From: Armatimonadota bacterium
GTDB lineage: Bacteria; Armatimonadota; UBA5829; DSUL01
Direction of reading: 5' to 3'
NCBI GenBank assembly: GCA_020846715.1
Contig: JADLDK010000004.1
Location: forward strand, 1 to 49,285
Length of the DNA stretch: 49,285 nucleotides
In this document: positions 44,752 through 49,285 of the stretch, piece after piece
Layout: each line of letters begins with the position of its first letter
Numbering within the stretch: the stretch's first letter is position 1
Notes under the pieces: model-generated
Databases searched by the model: none
Told to the model about the DNA's origin: nothing
Seen by the model: the letters and a program-made list of their open reading frames with translations, nothing else
Made by a program: the position numbers and the translations under genes

Positions 44752-45306
44752 ATGGATTTACGCGACGACATCGCGCAGATACTGGTGAAGGAAGACGAGA
44801 TTGCGAGCCGCGTGGCTGAACTCGGTGATCAGATATCGCGCGACTATCAGGGAAAGCAGTTAATTCTTGTTGGCGTGCTCAAAGGAGCGGCTATCTTTCT
44901 CGCTGATCTGGTTCGGGCTATCAGCATCCCTGTGTCTTACGATTTTGTAGCTATCTCCAGCTATGGCGCGGATAGCAAGGCCTCCGGTGTTGTCCGAATT
45001 ATCAAAGATTGGGACGACAGCGTTGTCAGCAAGCACGTTCTCGTAATCGAAGATATTGTCGATACGGGTTGGACCTTACGTCTGTCGTATTTGTTGGAGA
45101 ATTTGCGCTCTCGCAAAGCTGCCAGTGTTCGCGTATGTGCGCTGTTGGATAAGCCAAGTCGCCGCGAGATGGGCGTTCCAATCGACTACAATGGATTTCT
45201 CGTTGAAGACAAATATGTCGTTGGCTACGGTCTGGACTACAATGGAGCTTATCGGAGCCTGCCGTTTATTGGGGTTCTCAAACCAGAGGTGTACGGAGGC
45301 GGGTAG
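44752..45306 (+). CDS. hpt: Hypoxanthine phosphoribosyltransferase
   Basis: Hpt salvages hypoxanthine or guanine with PRPP to IMP or GMP. The 184-residue protein has the flexible loop region SSYGADSKASGVVRI, the PRPP motif VLVIEDIVDTGWTL and the family C-terminus FLVEDKYVVGYGLDYNGAYR. It follows guaA after 9 bases, so GMP synthesis and purine salvage are co-expressed. Confidence 0.95.
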   Translation: MDLRDDIAQILVKEDEIASRVAELGDQISRDYQGKQLILVGVLKGAAIFLADLVRAISIPVSYDFVAISSYGADSKASGVVRIIKDWDDSVVSKHVLVIEDIVDTGWTLRLSYLLENLRSRKAASVRVCALLDKPSRREMGVPIDYNGFLVEDKYVVGYGLDYNGAYRSLPFIGVLKPEVYGGG

Positions 45307-45845
45307 GGAGAAACCGCTTTGCGTGGCTGCTCGTCATCCGGTTGCGATATTTATCTAAAAAAGGTAGACATGCTGTCCTGGGGCGCGTATAATAGGGCAG
45401 CAGACTTACTGCGACCCCCTGACGTGTAGCCTGGACGCCGAAAAAGTCCCACAGTCCAAATACCAGCCACTGGCGCGTCGAAATCTGCTGGAGTGGTGCT
45501 GGCCCAAAGGTTTGCGTTCGCTTTGGGATTCTGCCGTCAGGATGAGATCACTCTTTGTTATTGGCTCGTCGTTGGTGGCTGTTTCGTACTTTAGGTTTTT
45601 GTCTTTCTCATCGTGATCCGGCCAATGGACCAGGCGGAATTGCGAAATCGCTGAGAACGACGAATGACTCGGCGGTTGTGTTGCGCTGTCGAGTGCTGCT
45701 GCAGGCCTTCTCCTGCAGATGTCCAAGAGTTCTATGGGCACAGAGGTGGCGACATAGTGATTCGTCCATTCCCGTGTGCTTTCGGGGCGGCGCTCCTTGA
45801 ACTCCCGGATATCTCGCTCTCTTACCTTATGAGGTGAATCCACAG
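45307..45845 (+). other. Long leader region upstream of rho
   Basis: About 540 bases between hpt and rho. A strong promoter lies at 45365-45393, so the rho mRNA would have an untranslated leader of about 440 bases. I find no convincing gene in it; an antisense frame covers much of it but shows no protein features. A CTGCAG/CTGCAG inverted repeat around 45700-45718 could form a hairpin. rho leaders are known to mediate autoregulation in other bacteria. Confidence 0.55.
45365..45393 (+). promoter_or_regulatory. Sigma-70-type promoter for rho
   Basis: TAGACA (45365-45370), a 17-base spacer and a perfect TATAAT (45388-45393) read towards rho. This is the best-scoring promoter I can see in the window by eye. 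Transcription should begin near 45400. Confidence 0.75.
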
Positions 45846-47117
45846 GTGGAAACTCTAGAACTCTCAACACTCGGCTCCAAAGATGTCGACGAGCTACAAA
45901 AGATAGCGCGAGACTTGAACCTCGACGCCGGCACTCGCCGCAAACACGATCTCGTTTTTCGAATTATGGAACACCAGACGGAGCAGAGCGGGCTTATGCT
46001 GCGTCAGGGCGTGCTCGAAATACTTCCAGACGGGTGGGGGTTCCTGCGAGGGCAGAACTTTCAGCCAGCCGCGAACGACATCTATGTCTCCCAGTCACAG
46101 ATTAAGCGGTTTGGGCTGAAGACCGGAGATACCGTTCTGGGACAGGTGCGCCCGCCCAAGGATACGGAGAAGTATTTCGGTCTGCTGCGCGTCGAAGCTG
46201 TGAACGGAGTAGATCCGGAGACCGCCCGCCAGCGCAAGAACTTTGACGATCTCACGCCAATTTATCCAAACGAGCGGCTCGTCCTTGAAACAGACCCGAA
46301 GCAGTACAGCTCGCGTTTCATTGACTTGATTGCGCCTATCGGGAAGGGCCAGCGTGGCCTCATTGTAGCCCCTCCGAAAGCCGGCAAGACCATTCTACTA
46401 AAGACTATCGCCAACTCTATCACCGCGAATCATCCTGAAGTCTTTCTGATTGTCCTTTTGATTGATGAGCGCCCTGAGGAAGTGACCGATCTGCGCCGGT
46501 CTGTGGACGGTGATGTAGTCAGTTCGACCTTCGATGAGCCACCGGAAAATCACATGCGCGTCGCGGATATGGTGCTTGAGCAAGCGAAGCGGCTGGTTGA
46601 ATCCGGAAAGGATGTCGTGGTCCTTCTGGATAGTCTGACACGCCTGAGCCGGGCATCGAACCTGACGGTTAACCCGAGTGGGCGGACGCTGTCGGGCGGT
46701 CTCGACCCCGTAGCGCTTTATCGCCCAAAGCGATTTTTTGGCGCAGCGCGCAATATCGAGGAAGGCGGCAGCCTTACCGTTCTGGCCACCTGTCTGATAG
46801 ATACGGGCAGCCGTATGGACGACATGATCTTTGAGGAGTTCAAAGGTACGGGTAATATGGAGTTGACCCTGGATCGGGCCCTGGCTGAGCGGAGGATTTA
46901 TCCTGCCATTGATGTGAAGCGCTCTGGTACGCGCCACGACGAGCTGCTCTACGATGAAGACTCTTTGAAGCGCATCTGGCAACTGCACAGGCTTCTTGCG
47001 GCGCTGGGAACAGTAGAGTCTACGGAGCTGCTGATAGACCGGCTGCATCATACCAAATCGAACAAAGAATTCCTGCAGATCGTTGACAAGACGCTCAAGT
47101 CAAGCGACATGGACTGA
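45846..47117 (+). CDS. rho: Transcription termination factor Rho
   Basis: Rho is the hexameric RNA helicase that ends transcription of untranslated RNA. The 423-residue protein has the N-terminal Rho domain, the cold-shock-like primary RNA-binding domain ([21 protein letters not shown]), the Walker A motif APPKAGKT (175-182), Walker [12 protein letters not shown], and the R-loop/Q-loop segments ([20 protein letters not shown]). The GTG at 45846 is favoured because GAGGTG (45831-45836) is nine bases upstream; the GTG at 45834 is part of that site. No insertion domain is present. Confidence 0.96.
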   Translation: METLELSTLGSKDVDELQKIARDLNLDAGTRRKHDLVFRIMEHQTEQSGLMLRQGVLEILPDGWGFLRGQNFQPAANDIYVSQSQIKRFGLKTGDTVLGQVRPPKDTEKYFGLLRVEAVNGVDPETARQRKNFDDLTPIYPNERLVLETDPKQYSSRFIDLIAPIGKGQRGLIVAPPKAGKTILLKTIANSITANHPEVFLIVLLIDERPEEVTDLRRSVDGDVVSSTFDEPPENHMRVADMVLEQAKRLVESGKDVVVLLDSLTRLSRASNLTVNPSGRTLSGGLDPVALYRPKRFFGAARNIEEGGSLTVLATCLIDTGSRMDDMIFEEFKGTGNMELTLDRALAERRIYPAIDVKRSGTRHDELLYDEDSLKRIWQLHRLLAALGTVESTELLIDRLHHTKSNKEFLQIVDKTLKSSDMD

Positions 47118-47190
47118 CGGATCGACTACAAGGAGTCACTCCGGAGCGGCGCGACACCTGCGTCAACTGACCGGAAATAGGAAGTGGATA

Positions 47191-47793
47191 GTGACTGAAC
47201 CAGAAGAGCATAAAGAAGGACACGACCCTCGCGATGACGAGTCGCCGGGCAGTGACGAGTCCACTCCTGAGGCCCGCAGTCCCTCTGATGAGCTATCTGA
47301 CAATGAGTCTTTCGAACCAGACGCCGTAAACGAAGAGCCTGTCGAGCCGCGCAATCTCGAAGAGCGGGAAGTCCATGTCGTGGGTGTCTTTGAACAGAGC
47401 GACGAGACTGCGACAATTGGCAGCCCGTTTGTCCTGTTGCGCGACAATCGCGGGCGGTGCGTCATCATCTGGATAGGCCGCTTTGAGGCTTTTGCGATCT
47501 CCACTGGCCTGGAGAACCTCGCCGCCGAAAGACCCCTGACGCACGATCTGTTGCGCAACGTCACCGAACGCCTGGGAGCCACCGTAGAGCGCATCGTCGT
47601 GGATGACCTCTGGGGCGAAACCTTCTACGCAAAAGTCTGGCTAACGCATAATGGCAGCGCTATATCCATAGACGCTCGACCCAGCGACGCTATTGCGCTC
47701 GCCGTCCGCTCCAGATGCCCGGTGTATGTAGTTGAGGCCGTGCTGGAGGAAGCCGGGCGTCCGTGCGAAGATTTCGAACCTCCTGAGAGTTAG
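47191..47793 (+). CDS. Bifunctional nuclease domain (DUF151) protein
   Basis: A 200-residue protein. The first 60 residues are acidic and low in complexity (rich in Glu, Asp, Ser and Pro), and the rest is a DUF151 (bifunctional nuclease, BFN) domain: VVGVFEQSDETATIGSPFVL, VIIWIGRFEAFAISTGLE, RPLTHDLLRNVTERLGATVE, and AISIDARPSDAIALAVRSRCPVYV is the family hallmark. BFN proteins have been reported to cleave RNA and DNA in plants; bacterial roles are unclear. The GTG at 47191 has AGGAAG six bases upstream. It follows rho closely. Confidence 0.88.
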   Translation: MTEPEEHKEGHDPRDDESPGSDESTPEARSPSDELSDNESFEPDAVNEEPVEPRNLEEREVHVVGVFEQSDETATIGSPFVLLRDNRGRCVIIWIGRFEAFAISTGLENLAAERPLTHDLLRNVTERLGATVERIVVDDLWGETFYAKVWLTHNGSAISIDARPSDAIALAVRSRCPVYVVEAVLEEAGRPCEDFEPPES

Positions 47794-48111
47794 ACGGCGT
47801 TTTGGGCCGCAGGCGCTGAGTTCTTTCTCCGCTTTCGCCAAATTCACGTGGCCATATCACTCAAGTAGTATAAGCCCCCACGTCCACGACGATGATTGTG
47901 TGCCTGGTCAGTCCCTCAAACCGCGCCAGAGATGCGTCGTCACTAGCCTTTGGATAGTGAGTTAACATAATATATCTTATCGGTCACGTGGAAAACTATG
48001 CTGTGTCTCCCCTGCCGGCTACGGAATGGCCATGTGTACCTCCAGGATTATCTGTTGGGAGGCGGCGAACAACGGGAGCGCTGATTTGACTTCGGGTGCA
48101 GATAAGGGACG
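47794..48111. other. Boundary between housekeeping genes and the BREX island
   Basis: About 320 bases between two convergent genes. No gene is seen. It includes an AT-rich patch (about 47955-47980) and two CACGTGG words (near 47846 and 47983). I see no obvious integration repeat or tRNA here. It is the junction between the rho operon and a defence gene cluster. Confidence 0.45.
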
Positions 48112-49285
48112 CTAGTCCACCAGCGACTTCAACAGGGCGTCACGTACGTCTGTGTAGTAGAGAATCGTGAGCCTGGCCGCAAGATCGTCGGAAAGGTCGT
48201 TCAGCTGCCTCCGGCAAGAGACAGGCGCAAGCAGCATCTGGGCGCCCTTCTCTGCCGCCAGCTCTGCGATATCGATGGCGTTATGGATGGGCTCGAGAGA
48301 GCCGCCGATGGTGACTCCGCCGGCAGCCACTAGGCCACCTCTCAGACTCTTACCCAGGATTGCGCCGCAGAAAGCCAGGAGGATCGGGATGCCTAACTGG
48401 CTGCCCGACCCGGACGCATCCATCGCCCGAATTTGCACTGTCAGTTCGCGCTGCCGCGCGTCACGGTCACCTACAAGTGCTTGGTTCTGTGCGACGAGGT
48501 TCTGGTAGGCGGCAGTCGTGCTCTCCTTCAGGGGCCCGGGGGGCGTTACGTTCGCAAGCTTGTAGCCGGAGCCAGCGGTTTCGTTCACCTCAATCCGATA
48601 CAGTCCGCTTCCCTCAGTTTGGCCAGACGGGCTGATGCCCCATATGTGGCCCGGTGGCAAAGGATCTGTGCCGACGGTGGACGACGACTGCAATTCGGGC
48701 GTGGACACATATTGTTCCATTCCATCGACGCCCAGCCGGAAGCTGAACATAGTATTTCTGAACTCTGCCGAGCCAATTCTCTTCTGCTGCTCTTTCACCC
48801 GACGACGGCTCTCTAGCGCTAGCCTGAGCGCCCAGCTAAGGTCTTCGGCCGGGATATCTGCGTCGGCTGACGGGTACAGCAGCTTCAGAAGCCCGCTCAT
48901 TGTCTTCGTGACAGCCTCTGTATCTCGACCGCTCAGAGCCACGCCAAAGTCCACACGGCCCATCAGCACACCAGCGTGGCTATAGGCTCTCAGACGCGAC
49001 CAGCACTCACTCAAAAAGTCGCTGACAAGACCAAAATGGTTGGTGTACAACGCTGATTCCATCTTTGGAATATCCCAGCCCGCAATGTACGAGTGGATGC
49101 GGTCCATGAACGCGGTATCGTTGCGCATTTCTGGTGGAAGCGGCCCAAAGAGATGACCTATGCGCTGCTGGTGCTCCACGTCCACATCAAAGTTGCCCAC
49201 GATCGCGATGCTACCCTCAGCCCGTATGCTCTCTTTCCCTCGGCTGAATTCTCCGCTCGCCATGTAGCCCTTCATGATATTTACG
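48112..49285 (-). CDS. brxL: BREX system Lon-like protein BrxL (5' end off the window)
   Basis: BrxL is a core component of type 1 and type 4 BREX phage-defence systems. About 390 C-terminal residues are visible; the frame is open through the right edge, so the N-terminus and Walker motifs lie outside. Recognisable parts are YMASGEFSRGKESI, a sensor-like IAIVGNFD, DRIHSYIAGWDIPKME (the usual DR-x-H-x-Y-I-x-G-W signature), LRLALESRRRVKEQQKRI and a Lon-protease-like C-terminal domain (GIPILLAFCGAILGKSLRGG, GGVTIGGSLEPI, AAEKGAQMLLAP). By eye the positions of the Lon Ser-Lys dyad carry other residues. BrxL is often the last gene of its operon, so brxA, brxB, brxC, pglX and pglZ may lie to the right. 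Confidence 0.88.
   Translation of the reverse strand, partial: VNIMKGYMASGEFSRGKESIRAEGSIAIVGNFDVDVEHQQRIGHLFGPLPPEMRNDTAFMDRIHSYIAGWDIPKMESALYTNHFGLVSDFLSECWSRLRAYSHAGVLMGRVDFGVALSGRDTEAVTKTMSGLLKLLYPSADADIPAEDLSWALRLALESRRRVKEQQKRIGSAEFRNTMFSFRLGVDGMEQYVSTPELQSSSTVGTDPLPPGHIWGISPSGQTEGSGLYRIEVNETAGSGYKLANVTPPGPLKESTTAAYQNLVAQNQALVGDRDARQRELTVQIRAMDASGSGSQLGIPILLAFCGAILGKSLRGGLVAAGGVTIGGSLEPIHNAIDIAELAAEKGAQMLLAPVSCRRQLNDLSDDLAARLTILYYTDVRDALLKSLVD

Noticed and set aside
45406..45870. Minus-strand open frame in the rho leader
   Set aside because: No ribosome-binding site or family resemblance, and it would run into the start of rho. Treated as chance.

Overview
The window looks like a chromosomal segment of a moderately GC-rich bacterium. 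The best guess is Armatimonadota or a close relative. The grounds are the futalosine menaquinone genes, the mix of secreted glycosidases and sugar ABC cassettes without their own ATPase, the DUF6785/6784-type membrane protein, a GuaB3-type IMP dehydrogenase, a PhyH oxygenase beside sugar genes, and a secreted GH39-like protein ending in tandem OB-like repeats. This placement is inference from gene content; there is no rRNA in the window.

Layout. 1-1491: uvrC (minus strand, C-terminus cut by the left edge). 1792-4010: mqnE and mqnC, two radical-SAM steps of the futalosine menaquinone pathway. 4129-18250: two sugar-uptake cassettes in mirror image. On the minus strand lie a leuB-like dehydrogenase, a solute-binding lipoprotein, two permeases and a glycosidase-like protein. 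On the plus strand lie a 5'-nucleotidase-like metallophosphoesterase, a second binding lipoprotein, two permeases and a GH65-like hydrolase. Neither cassette has an ATPase. 18451-24756: a DUF5069-like protein, a 3-hydroxyisobutyrate-type dehydrogenase, the GH39-like lipoprotein, PhyH, an aldose-epimerase-like protein and an SDR. 24776-25122: tRNA-Arg, tRNA-Gly and tRNA-Pro. 25392-31179: sucA, sucB and lpdA, the 2-oxoglutarate dehydrogenase complex.

31507-34131 is a small accessory pocket: a small DUF4242-like protein, a ~180-bp imperfect palindrome resembling a MITE, and one ISKra4-type insertion sequence. 34132-38096 is a translation housekeeping run: rpmE, a DUF1385 protein, prfA, prmC and a Sua5/YrdC protein. 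38139-40909 holds a large polytopic membrane protein overlapped by a TPR lipoprotein. A convergent inositol-phosphatase-like gene follows, then guaB3-guaA-hpt (purine nucleotide synthesis and salvage), rho behind a strong promoter and a ~440-nt leader, and a bifunctional-nuclease-domain protein.

48112-49285 is the C-terminal ~390 residues of BrxL, the conserved Lon-like protein of BREX phage-defence systems. It reads leftwards, so the rest of a BREX locus should lie beyond the right edge, and the housekeeping/defence-island boundary falls at about 47.8-48.1 kb. BREX itself is known. The less expected items are the mirrored transport cassettes, the glycosidase-like gene whose frame opens without an ATG/GTG/TTG, the palindromic element beside the IS, and the long rho leader. 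Many genes use TTG or GTG starts, so several starts were placed by ribosome-binding site.
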